Below, one piece after another: positions 7,816 to 17,700 of a DNA stretch of 64,000 nucleotides; positions within the stretch are counted from its first letter, which is position 1; every line of letters starts with the position of its first letter. The notes under the pieces are model-generated. The model made no database searches and was not told where the DNA came from. It was given only the letters and a program-made list of their open reading frames with translations. A program made the translations under genes and the position numbers. The DNA is taken from contig JAPFFF010000027.1 in NCBI GenBank assembly GCA_039105265.1, positions 1,984,001 to 2,048,000 on the forward strand, read 5' to 3'. This DNA is from Tritrichomonas musculus (lineage: Eukaryota > Parabasalia > Tritrichomonadida > Tritrichomonadidae).

Positions 7816-8769
7816 TTATTCTAGAATTTCTTCTGATTGATTTGCTTCATTATCATCAATTAACTTTTTTTCATCTTCTTGGACAGCTTTGGCTCCCTCT
7901 TCAACCATTTGAAAAGGTCTTGCCTTTGCTCTATTTGAAACTTGATCAAAACGAGTGAAGTCGTGTTCAAAATCCAATAATTCATTTCTCCATTCCGAAC
8001 AAAGAGTTTGTACCATTCCAGCAAAGAAATATGCCATTCTATCCCAACATGTTTCAAAATTTGTTCCAGCCTTTAATAAGTCTGTTGTTCCTGCAGCTTC
8101 AATTGCAGCTTTTGTATAAGATATAAGAACAACCATTATAGGAAAGTTTTGTTCTGGAAGTCTTGAAGTATCAATCAAAAACTTTGAAAGAACTTTATAT
8201 TTAGCAAATAGGTTTAATGGTAATAAAAGTCCCATCATTCCAGAACCTCTTAAATCTGTAATAGGATCATTTGATTGAAACCCAATTGTTTGCCAATGAC
8301 TTCCTTTGCGTACTGGAGGTGTTGAGCATCCAGTTACAAGCATATGCAATGTATTCAAAATTCTATGATGTAGAAGGTTGTTTTCATCAAATTTTATTTT
8401 TGATATTTTAAATATCTTTTCCCAAGCGTTTACAGCTTCCATGTTCTTTTTTGGTTTAAAACAAAAACATCTTGGAGGATCAGAAACAAGTTCTGGAACT
8501 TTAATGTTTTTTATTTCTGATGATTTTTGGCATTCTTCAATTAAAAAAGCACGAGCATCATAAAATGTTATTGGCGATCCTCTGTCAATAATTACTCCTC
8601 CAACTCCTTTCTGTGTCTCTAAATTTTGATTTAATTCATCTTGTTGCTTACCAATTTTATCCCATTGTTCCCTTGCATTTTTAACATCTGCAGGAATTTC
8701 GTTTTCATTATTATCCTTTTCATCTCTTTCTGAATTAAAACTATCTGAAGCTTCTGCACTTGATGACAT
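7816..8769 (-). CDS. ELMO-domain protein (ELMOD-type)
   Basis: The 317-residue product (ATG at 8769) has a charged, low-complexity N-terminus, a short helical stretch and an ELMO domain from about residue 130 to 290. The hallmark string W-x3-GFQ-x2-DP-x-TDLRGSG is present at residues 159-178 (HWQTIGFQSNDPITDLRGSG). In ELMOD proteins this region supplies the conserved arginine (here R174) needed for GTPase-activating activity toward ARF/ARL proteins. The lack of the N-terminal armadillo and PH regions of ELMO1-type Rac regulators favours the ELMOD class. The expected role is therefore control of ARF-family GTPases in membrane traffic or cytoskeleton. The neighbouring channel gene is on the same strand, 180 bases upstream. 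Confidence 0.88.
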   Translation of the reverse strand: MSSSAEASDSFNSERDEKDNNENEIPADVKNAREQWDKIGKQQDELNQNLETQKGVGGVIIDRGSPITFYDARAFLIEECQKSSEIKNIKVPELVSDPPRCFCFKPKKNMEAVNAWEKIFKISKIKFDENNLLHHRILNTLHMLVTGCSTPPVRKGSHWQTIGFQSNDPITDLRGSGMMGLLLPLNLFAKYKVLSKFLIDTSRLPEQNFPIMVVLISYTKAAIEAAGTTDLLKAGTNFETCWDRMAYFFAGMVQTLCSEWRNELLDFEHDFTRFDQVSNRAKARPFQMVEEGAKAVQEDEKKLIDDNEANQSEEILE

Positions 8770-8948
8770 AATAACTTAATAACGATTATTTTCATACGTT
8801 TAAAATAGCTCGAATTACAAAAAAAAAAAAAATAAATTGATTCGAAATCAATTTAATCTAAAAAGAAAAACTGTATATAAACAGAATGACACTAGGAAAG
8901 AATCTAAATTTTAATAAACAAAAGAAAACAATCATATAAAAATGGAAA

Positions 8949-10436
8949 TCAGGATTTTGTTTCTATACAAGCATGAATTGCTTGAGATGCAATTTTTTCT
9001 AGTTGCTCCATTTCCGCAATATTATCTGAGATTTGACATAAAATTTTGAAATATTGGTAAAGCTGCTTGTTCTTCCAAATTGTTTCATAATCTTGCCCCA
9101 TTTTCTTCAATAAGTTGACAATTTCAGCTTTACAATTTTCATCAACTCCCATTTCTTTATTTGTGGTTTCAAAAGCTTCAAATTGAGAGTAAATTTGAGC
9201 AATTTTTTGAGCAATTTCTCGACCAGTTAATTGCATTTTCGCATTAAAGCGACGAGCAGATCCTGTCATTTTTGCATGCTTTTTTCTTTCTCTGATAGCG
9301 AATTTAGCAACTTTTTCATTATCTTTTCTTTCTTTTTGGCAATCTGTTTCACTCTTAAATTGATCAACTAAAACACCAACAAATATATTAGAAATAACAA
9401 AAGCACCTAACCATACCCATGCAATGAAGTATACATACGTAATAATAGGATTGCATACTGATGAAATTTCCTGACACATTGCAAGCCAGCTTTCAAAAGT
9501 CATGATTTGAAAAACTGTAATTAAAGCACTACCAAATGATGAAAAACGGGTTTTGAATTCAAGATCATCTCTTTTAGAGGTTGTGAATGAATAAAATAGA
9601 TTCATTGCAAGAATTGCAAAAATGTACATAATAATAAAGATGAGAATGGTAACAAAGGCAAACTGCTTGTATGATTTTAACAACGCCTGAGTAATATGCA
9701 AGAGAGAGTTTGTTCGTGTAACTATTCTAAAAACTCGAAGGGCATTTAAAATATATACAAATTTGATCTGCTCATTAACTTTTGTTATATCTTTATTCTG
9801 ATAAGATACAATAAGTAGAATGAAACCTGGTGGTATCATCGACAATATTAGGATAACAAGATCAACAGCATATGGAGTAATAAAATTATTATCATAAAAA
9901 TATCGAATTCCATAAGCGATCATTTGTAATAGAACCTCAAAGCAATAAACACCTGTAGCAGCAAATTCAAAATTTCGAAGAATTTGGAAAACAAAAGGAT
10001 GATCTTCTTCTTCATATGATGCAAGATAAACAGAAGTGCAAATATTAATCAATAATAATAATGTTATAAAATGATGAACCCAGAAATTAGTTACAATTTT
10101 GAATGCTGTATAGAAAAATGGAACTGAATATCGATGCTTTACTGAATTTCGCTTTCGTAAAATTACTTGATCTTTTGAAGGCTCATTTCGTAAAAGAGGA
10201 GGGTTTCCAACTGGTTGCGTTGGAGTATATCTAAGAAGACGGTTAAGGCTATTTTCAAATTCTGTTAAATTATCTTTTGATGCAGTTAGGAAGTAAGCAC
10301 TTCCAAAATTTTCACATCTCATTACTCGAATTTCTTGAGCTAATTGATGTCGTAAAAGCATTGAACGGAGAGAAATTGCTCCTCCAAGATCATGCTTTTC
10401 TTTATCTTTTTGTTCTTGTGAATCTTCGCTTTCCAT
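8949..10436 (-). CDS. Single-domain six-TM voltage-gated cation channel
   Basis: The 495-residue product has the layout of one voltage-gated channel repeat: S1 about 118-140, S2 156-177, S3 189-212, S4 226-247 (LRVFRIVTR supplies the regular arginines), S5 257-283, a pore loop and S6 330-358 (FVISNIFVGVLVDQF). The selectivity filter is TFESW (313-317), close to the TLESW of bacterial sodium channels and the single Glu of calcium-channel and CatSper repeats, so it should pass Na+ or Ca2+ as a homotetramer. Only about two to three S4 arginines are obvious, so voltage sensing may be weak. The C-terminal 130 residues are helical and charged, a likely coiled-coil assembly domain. Such single-domain channels occur in several protist lineages. 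Confidence 0.88.
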   Translation of the reverse strand: MESEDSQEQKDKEKHDLGGAISLRSMLLRHQLAQEIRVMRCENFGSAYFLTASKDNLTEFENSLNRLLRYTPTQPVGNPPLLRNEPSKDQVILRKRNSVKHRYSVPFFYTAFKIVTNFWVHHFITLLLLINICTSVYLASYEEEDHPFVFQILRNFEFAATGVYCFEVLLQMIAYGIRYFYDNNFITPYAVDLVILILSMIPPGFILLIVSYQNKDITKVNEQIKFVYILNALRVFRIVTRTNSLLHITQALLKSYKQFAFVTILIFIIMYIFAILAMNLFYSFTTSKRDDLEFKTRFSSFGSALITVFQIMTFESWLAMCQEISSVCNPIITYVYFIAWVWLGAFVISNIFVGVLVDQFKSETDCQKERKDNEKVAKFAIRERKKHAKMTGSARRFNAKMQLTGREIAQKIAQIYSQFEAFETTNKEMGVDENCKAEIVNLLKKMGQDYETIWKNKQLYQYFKILCQISDNIAEMEQLEKIASQAIHACIETKS

Positions 10437-11301
10437 TTATAGAAATATAGACCATATTAAGGTTGAACAAAAGCAGTATATTTTATCATATTATAATATA
10501 ATAAAATATATGATGATAAAAAATTTATTTACTAAATATAATGGTAAAATTGACGTATGATATAAAAATAAACTAATTTTTCTTTTTGAATGAAAATTTT
10601 ACAATTTGATAAGTTTAGAAAAAAAATGATGTTTTGTATAAATATTATAGCAAATATGAGGAAAATCCAATTTAAAATATAAGATATATTTTTTAGTTAA
10701 TTTATTAAATTGAATTTATTTTTTATGAAATATTTGAATCATCAGAAAATTGAGATCAATTCTATGAAATTATTATATGCTTCAGAATATTGAGCATTTT
10801 TTTAAGAAATAATTGTGAGATTGTAAGATATAAACAATTGTAAAATTGTGAGAAAATAAAGATTTCTGAAAAGTAAAAATATGTAAAGTATTCAAAGAAA
10901 AAATCTATCCAAAATAAAGTCCCCAGCGTCGGAATTTTTGATTTTTTAAAATAAATCTTTTTAAAATCAAAAAATATGGCCAATTTTTCAAATTTTAACT
11001 CAGGTTGAAAAGATTAGCTGAGTGATTATTTATGAAATTATCTCTACTTTTAGCAAGATATACAATAATTTAAATATATTATATAATGATATTATTAATT
11101 TTATGAATATTTAATAAAAAAAATTAAAATTTATAATGATATATTTCGCAAAATATGTATTTTCGTTGTCACTTTTTGAATACTACAAAATTGAATGAAT
11201 ACCTTAATAAGGCCTAGAAATATAATAAATTTTATAAATAATAGAATTTTTTCAACAAACTTTTTCTATTTACGTTTTTCACCTTGATTTATCAAACCAA
11301 A
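10437..11301. other. AT-rich intergenic DNA
   Basis: About 860 bases without a credible gene. The reading frame at 10762-10983 is Phe/Lys-rich noise of AT-rich DNA. A palindromic patch near 10935-10980 (tttttgatttt with aaaatcaaaaa) follows an isolated GC-richer word, gtccccagcgtcgg. I see nothing else. Confidence 0.5.
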
Positions 11302-12732
11302 ATGATTAATAATAATCAATTGACAGATGAAGCATTTATTTCCAATGTTTGGAAATGGAAATATGCTGGTGTAATTGTTTGGGTATCAGTTTCATATGCT
11401 ATTTACCTTTTATATGCTGAATTCCTTCGATATTATTTTCATCAAAAATATACAAATATGTCATTACTATTCCCGATTGTTTTCATCACAGCAAGCTTCC
11501 CGTTATATTTTTATAATTTATCATTAACAGTGATACCTATCCGAAAAAATGTCCTTACTTGGAGAGAATATAAGAAACCATTGCTTTTTTACTTAACTCA
11601 ATATTTTTGGATATTTTTTCACCTTTCAATGTATATTTCGAATATTCAGTTTAATTTGGCTTTATCGTTATTCATTATAATATCTTTGTTGTTGTATCTT
11701 GACTTTACAATTATTCTGGTTAATTTTGTATCAAGTAATAATAGGAAACCATTTGAAAGTAGATTTTCTATTTTTAAAGAATATTGTATTTTCAGTGTTC
11801 CAATATTTCCTCTTATTATTAGTTTCAGCTATTTTTACTTTAAAAATCAACTTTACACAGGATTAATCGTAACATCAACAATTTATATATCATTTTTATT
11901 TCCATCCATTTGCTCATTGGTCGCAGGTGAAAAGACAAGCTTTTCTCGAACTGATAATGCATCTAGATTACAGTCTGGATTAAAATATACAAAATCCGAA
12001 ATAGTTAAATATTGGGCTTATAGCGATCTTCTTGAAATTCTCACTAATGATTATCAAAAATCAAACGACGATGAATCTACTCTTAATACTTCAAATAGTA
12101 CAAATTCATCACCTAGGTCTTTTATTTTTACTAACAAAAGTAACATTGGAGAAATAATAATAATTATCACTGATATGATAAATAATATGGCAGAAAAGCA
12201 TAATAATATTGGAAGCCCCAAAGCTGATAAGCTAAAAGTTCAAAGTGTGGATCAAAAAGCTAATCTTTTGATGAAAATAAAAAGAACTTATCTAAATATC
12301 AAATATTATTTTACTGGCAGAGATGGCCGTACAACAAACATGATGAGTGAACGCAATGCAGTCACAAATAGCATCATTGCTATAATGGGAATCGAAAGTT
12401 TAGTTCAATTAGTTTTAATTGCGGAAAAAGAAGACCCGAATGGTGAAATTCAACAATACGCAGAAACTATATTAAATTCAATTACTAATCTTTATAGAGC
12501 TTGCGATAAGTCTCAACAATTGGATTGGAATACTCCTCCTTTTGGTAAACCGTGGATTGTTAGCGATTATCAAAAATTGACAATTGAAGTATTACATACA
12601 ACTTATAGAGCAATTGTTAACTTAGTTGTTAGGCTTGGATATCGTTTTGATATGACAAAAATCAATAAAGACAATGCTGAAAAGATCCAAGGCTTCATGA
12701 AATATGGACCTAAGCTTTTTGAAGATAATTGA
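11302..12732 (+). CDS. Six-TM membrane protein with long cytosolic C-terminus, unrecognised
   Basis: The start is taken at ATG 11302 (MINNNQLTD); the frame extends six codons upstream only through a TTG. The 476-residue product has about six hydrophobic segments in its first 225 residues (for example AGVIVWVSVSYAIYLLYA, LFYLTQYFWIFFHLSMYI, ALSLFIIISLLLYLDFTIIL), then about 250 mostly helical soluble residues with an Asn/Ser-rich linker around 270-290. The C-terminal part contains NSIIAIMGIESLVQLVLIAEKED and a Trp/Pro patch (DWNTPPFGKPW). The topology could suit a receptor or transporter-like protein, but no signature of a known family is visible. It is divergently placed relative to the channel gene. 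Confidence 0.75.
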   Translation: MINNNQLTDEAFISNVWKWKYAGVIVWVSVSYAIYLLYAEFLRYYFHQKYTNMSLLFPIVFITASFPLYFYNLSLTVIPIRKNVLTWREYKKPLLFYLTQYFWIFFHLSMYISNIQFNLALSLFIIISLLLYLDFTIILVNFVSSNNRKPFESRFSIFKEYCIFSVPIFPLIISFSYFYFKNQLYTGLIVTSTIYISFLFPSICSLVAGEKTSFSRTDNASRLQSGLKYTKSEIVKYWAYSDLLEILTNDYQKSNDDESTLNTSNSTNSSPRSFIFTNKSNIGEIIIIITDMINNMAEKHNNIGSPKADKLKVQSVDQKANLLMKIKRTYLNIKYYFTGRDGRTTNMMSERNAVTNSIIAIMGIESLVQLVLIAEKEDPNGEIQQYAETILNSITNLYRACDKSQQLDWNTPPFGKPWIVSDYQKLTIEVLHTTYRAIVNLVVRLGYRFDMTKINKDNAEKIQGFMKYGPKLFEDN

Positions 12733-13220
12733 TATATATATTATATTTGTGTGTGTAAGTGTTATGTTACAAATATTTTTTATTCATTAATTACTATTAT
12801 TTAATTTCAAAAATAATTATTTATATTTGCTTTTTAAATTAAAAAAATATATTATACAATTCATTTCTACTTTTTCTTATTTGCTATTTTCAAATTTAAT
12901 AAAGTAATAAGAAAATTAAATTAGCAATTTTATGAAATATGGAAAAAAGTTAATCAAACTTAGTCATATTTCAATTCAGTGCCTTCACAAATCAGATTTA
13001 ATCATATTTTAGTTTTATTGATTCAGGTTTATCAAATACTTCTAATTTTTTTTAACACATTATTCAATAATGTAAATGTTATATCATTGAACATATTCCA
13101 ATTTTAATTCATTTTTTTATTAAAAATATTGTTATTTAATAAGCGGGTCTGATATAAATTTGTTTTTAATTCTTTTACAAAAAATTTTAAACGTTCTTAT
13201 TAAGATTTTCGTTGATTGCA
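12733..13220. other. AT-rich intergenic DNA
   Basis: Spacer of 488 bases between two + strand genes, with A/T homopolymer runs. There is no gene, repeat or RNA that I can support. Confidence 0.5.
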
Positions 13221-14348
13221 ATGCTTTCTGAAGAAGAAATTCGTCAAATTGCAGATGGAACGGGATTAACATATCATTTTGATTTTTCTAAAATTTCTGG
13301 AGACAAATATGAACCATTATTACGAACTTTACAACACTTCGCAAAAAAGCAAGTTGAATCACTTGGATTTTCATGCGATGAACTATACAGAGCAGAGCAA
13401 AGGTCACTAGCAGGCCAACAAATACCTGTCCAGGTTCTTAATTCAATTGCTAAAACGAAATCGCATTACGTTAGAAATATTGTCGAACTTCTTTGTCTAG
13501 TTTTGCCTCGTAGTAATCGAATCAAAGAAATCACATTGTCTAATTTGAATATCAAAAAAGATTACCTAGCCCGAATCATTGCTGCAATGTCTCATTCTCC
13601 TTCACTTGAGAATATTAATTTGAAAAAAATACCTATAGGTGATGAAATATTCAGAGTTTTGCTACAAGTTCTTGATCCAAATCAAATTAAAAGCATTAAT
13701 ATTTCGTTTTGCGCAATAACAAATAATTGCACCGATGACATCATTAGTTTTATACATAAAAAAGATCAACGAATTACAAAAAATGGGGGAATAACTCACT
13801 TTACCATTTCAAAAACCGAAATTGATGAAAACGGACAAAAACGAATATTGGAAGCTCTTGGAATTGAAGATCAACAATCTAGCAACAATGATGAAATTAA
13901 TGAATATTATAATCGTATTCGAAATAGAGGTCAGAATGAAAATATTTCATCTTTAACTAATGTCAATGAAGACAACAAAAGCGATGATAAAAATTTGCAA
14001 ACACAAGTTCCTTCTGAGCATCTTCCTAAGCTAGAAAAACCTAATCAATATATTTCACAAAATAGCAATAAAGAAAAAAAGCAAATTACATTAGCTGATA
14101 AAAAAATTAAAGAAAAAGTAATTCAAAGAAAGGAAGAAGATAAAAAATTGAAAGATCTTCAAAAGAAGAACTCTGAATTAATTCAAACTTTAAATCAAAT
14201 GCGTTCATCCCTTCACGCAGTTCAATATGATGAAGAAACATATATCATCGGAAAAGGCGCTGAACAATTTATTGAATTTATTCATTCTCTTGAAGCAAAG
14301 ATCAAAATGTTAGAGGAACGCAAAATAGCAAATGGAGGCAAATTATAG
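13221..14348 (+). CDS. Leucine-rich-repeat protein with C-terminal coiled coil
   Basis: The start is taken at ATG 13221 (MLSEEEIRQ). The 375-residue product has a helical N-terminus and three or so ribonuclease-inhibitor-like LRRs between about residues 95 and 185 (IKEITLSNLNIKKDYLARII; LENINLKKIPIGDEIFRVLL; IKSINISFCAITNN). An Asn/Glu-rich linker follows, then a strong coiled coil around 290-375 (KEKVIQRKEEDKKLKDLQKK and later IEFIHSLEAKIKMLEERK). An LRR block followed by a coiled coil is the layout of several centrosomal or cytoskeletal proteins, CEP78 among them; I propose that only as a lead. No catalytic domain is present. Confidence 0.8.
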   Translation: MLSEEEIRQIADGTGLTYHFDFSKISGDKYEPLLRTLQHFAKKQVESLGFSCDELYRAEQRSLAGQQIPVQVLNSIAKTKSHYVRNIVELLCLVLPRSNRIKEITLSNLNIKKDYLARIIAAMSHSPSLENINLKKIPIGDEIFRVLLQVLDPNQIKSINISFCAITNNCTDDIISFIHKKDQRITKNGGITHFTISKTEIDENGQKRILEALGIEDQQSSNNDEINEYYNRIRNRGQNENISSLTNVNEDNKSDDKNLQTQVPSEHLPKLEKPNQYISQNSNKEKKQITLADKKIKEKVIQRKEEDKKLKDLQKKNSELIQTLNQMRSSLHAVQYDEETYIIGKGAEQFIEFIHSLEAKIKMLEERKIANGGKL

Positions 14349-14709
14349 ATTTCATCGAAAATTAAAATGAATTGTTTCAGATATTTTTGTTTTACAGACA
14401 TATAAATTTAAGATAACATATTTTAATGCAAGCTTATATTTGTATTGCTGTCCAACCTTATCTTTTTATGTGGATTTTATTCATGAATGCGTAATACTAC
14501 AAAAAATTTAATAGAACATATCTCAGTTTCTACAAATTTTTATTATTTTCCTTTATTTTTAATTCTGTTACTATATCATTAAAAAAAAAAAAAAAGAAAA
14601 AAAATTATTCTTTTATTTGTTTATTTAATCCGCTTGATATTTAATAAAATTAGAATGCTAATTCTAATTTTAATAATATCTTTTAATATATAATAATTCT
14701 TTTTTAGAA
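14349..14709. other. Convergent intergenic spacer
   Basis: AT-rich DNA between convergent genes. It includes an A run near 14580 and a small inverted repeat, attagaat with attctaat, near 14649-14668. No gene seen. Confidence 0.5.
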
Positions 14710-17700
14710 TCACATATCATCATCTTTCTTTTCAAAAATAAAGCCACACTCATATTCTCTTTTCTTTGGTCTTTGCATATGCATCTTCTCATCATTATCA
14801 TAATTACCATGCCTCCTTTCATCATCGCTGCCATCATGATAATTACCATGTCTTCTTCCATGCCTTCTTTCATCATCACTGTCATCATAATGATTACCAT
14901 GCCTTCTTCTATACTCATAATCATCATGATAATCTCCATGTCTCCTCTCATATTCATAATCGTCATGATAATTACCATGTCTTCTTCCATGCCTTCTTTC
15001 ATCATCACTGTCATCATAATGATTACCATGCCTTCTTCTATACTCATAATCATCATGATAATCTCCATGTCTCCTCTCATATTCATAATCGTCATGGTAA
15101 TTACCATGTCTTCTTCCATGCCTTCTCTCATCGTCACTATCATCGTGCCTTTCACTATGTCTTCTTCCATGCTCATTATCATCATAACAATCTCCATGCC
15201 TCCTCCCATGCCTTCTATCAAAAGTGTCATCGTGATGATGACGCCTACTTCCAGTCATTCTTTCTTCATCACGACGACTTTTTTCTCTTCTTTGATCTTC
15301 TTCCCTGCCACTTGAAGATCTTTTCGCTGGGACGTCAATGTTGCTTGCGAAGTTTGGCGTGCTTAACGCGGGCTTGAGTGGTGGTGATTCTGGCTTATTT
15401 GCAGATTTTTTCTTCTGATTGGAGGCTTCCTTTTTCTTCTTGGATGAATTCAGAGGAGTGTTGAACAAGGGGTTCCCATCAGGGCCAGGCATGAATTCCT
15501 GCTGCTTAATTTTAATCTTTTTATGGGGAGAGAGATACAAGGGCACGGCTGGCGGCTCTGGCTGGCCAATTTGCTTTTGAGGAGGGTCTTGCTTTGAGGG
15601 GCTAGCTTGCTTCGGCGGAAATATTTGTGGAGCTGCTTGATTTGATGGAGTCATCTGCTTTGACGAAGCTGCTTGACTAGGTAGATTCATCTGCTTTGGT
15701 AAAATTTTTTGTTTTGGTGGAGTCATTTGTTTTGGTGGAGTCATTTGTTTTGGTGGAATCATTTGATTTGATGGAGTCATTTGATTTGATGGAGTCATTT
15801 GTTTTGGTGGAGTCATTTGTTTTGGTGGAGTCATTTGTTTTGGTGGAGTCATTTGTTTTGGTGGAGTCATTTGTTTTGGTGGAATCATTTGATTTGATGG
15901 AGTCATTTGATTTGATGGAGTCATTTGTTTTGGTGGAGTCATTTGTTTTGGTGGAGTCATTTGTTTTGGTGGAGTCATTTGTTTTGGTGGAGTCATTTGT
16001 TTTGGTGGAGTCATTTGTTTTGGTGGAATCATTTGATTTGATGGAGTCATTTGTTTTGGTGGAATCATTTGATTTGATGGAGTCATTTGTTTTGGTGGAA
16101 TCATTTGATTTGATGGAGTCATTTGTTTTGGTGGAATCATTTGATTTGATGGAGTTATTTGTTTTGGTGGAATCATTTGATTTGGTGGAGTCATTTGATT
16201 TGATGGAGCCATTTGGCTAGGAAAATTCATTTGTTTTGGAGAAATCATTTGTTTTGGTGGAATCATTTGATTTGATGGAGTCATTTGTTTTGGTGGAGTC
16301 ATTTGTTTTGGTGGAGTCATTTGATTTGATGGAGTAATTTGTTTTGGTGGAGTCATTTGTTTTGGTGGAATCATTTGATTTGATGGAGTCATTTGTTTTG
16401 GTGGAGTCATTTGTTTTGGTGGAGTCATTTGATTTGATGGAGTTATTTGTTTTGGTGGAATCATTTGATTTGATGAAGTTATTTGTTTTGGTGGAATCAT
16501 TTGATTTGATGGAGTCATTTGTTTTGGTGGAATCATTTGATTTGATGGAGTTATTTGTTTTGGTGGAATCATTTGATTTGGTGGAGTCATTTGTTTTGGC
16601 GGAATCATTTGTTTTGGTGGAGTCATTTGGCTAGGTAAATTCACTTGTTTTGGTGGAATCATTTGATTTGGTGGAGTCATCTGTTTTGGTGAAATTGCTT
16701 GGCTAGGCGGAACCATCTGTTTTGTTAAAATTGCATGGTTTAATGAAATCTCTTGGTTTGGAGGAATTGTTTGATTTGATGAAGTTGGCATAACCAATTT
16801 CCTGGGTGGATATACTTGATTTGAAGTTAATTGATTTGTTCTCGTCATTATATGGTCAACCTTATCTTTTGAAAATGGATTAATATCAATTCTTGGAATA
16901 AATGAGGTTGTCGCTTCTAACATTGAATATTCTCTTTGGTTTTCAATCATGGATAGCTTCTCATCTATTTCATTCTGTTCTAAGATATGGCTGCAATCTT
17001 CAAATACTGGCTCATTGCTTAAAATCATTCTATCAAAGGTTTCCATAATTTGGGAAACTTGGTTATCACTGAAAGATAATGAAGAACAATTATTTGCCAA
17101 GTAATCGTTCTTTACTGTGGATAATGAAAATAAATCATTAGACATTTGATTATAATTAGTATTATCTTTAATTGTTTGTGAGCAACTAAGATCATTTTGT
17201 TGCCGATAATTTCCATGCTGATCAATGGTTACCTTTTCTGCACTTTGATTTTGATTAATATTCAATTGAAAATTAATTTGTTTCTTTTCTTGTTGTAACT
17301 GTTGTGAATTTTGTTGGCAAGGTATATCTTGTTTTTCTATTTGCTTTTGACAATTTTTACCACTTTTTAAAATAACAATGCATTTCTTTTGATTTTTGTT
17401 TTTAAGATTTATGTCTTTTGATTCATAATCTCTTGACACTTTGCAATCTGAATAAAGATCTGAACTACGTTTTTCATTATCATTATCTTCGATTTTGGAT
17501 AAATTTTCTATAAAATCTTTGTTTCCTTTTTCAAAATCAGCAATGAATGTATTGAAATATTGAATTTCTTTTTTTGTTATATTCAAATTTTCTGATATTA
17601 ATTCTGAAATTGAGAAATTTTGATATTGAAACATCCCAATAAATTTGTTACCATCCCACTCTATAGCATCAACAAATCCGTTTGGGGCCCAAGGGATTTT

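Noticed and set aside
10762-10983. 73-codon minus-strand frame
   Set aside because: Phe/Lys/Tyr-rich translation typical of AT-rich DNA; no start context or similarity.
14670-15377. Met/Ile- or His-rich frames opposite and alongside the SPT5-like C-terminus
   Set aside because: Alternative frames of the 132-bp coding repeat; composition explained by the Arg/Asp/His codons of the real gene.
15696-16634. + strand FVLVES/FDLMES repeat frames
   Set aside because: Antisense shadow of the TPPKQM coding minisatellite.
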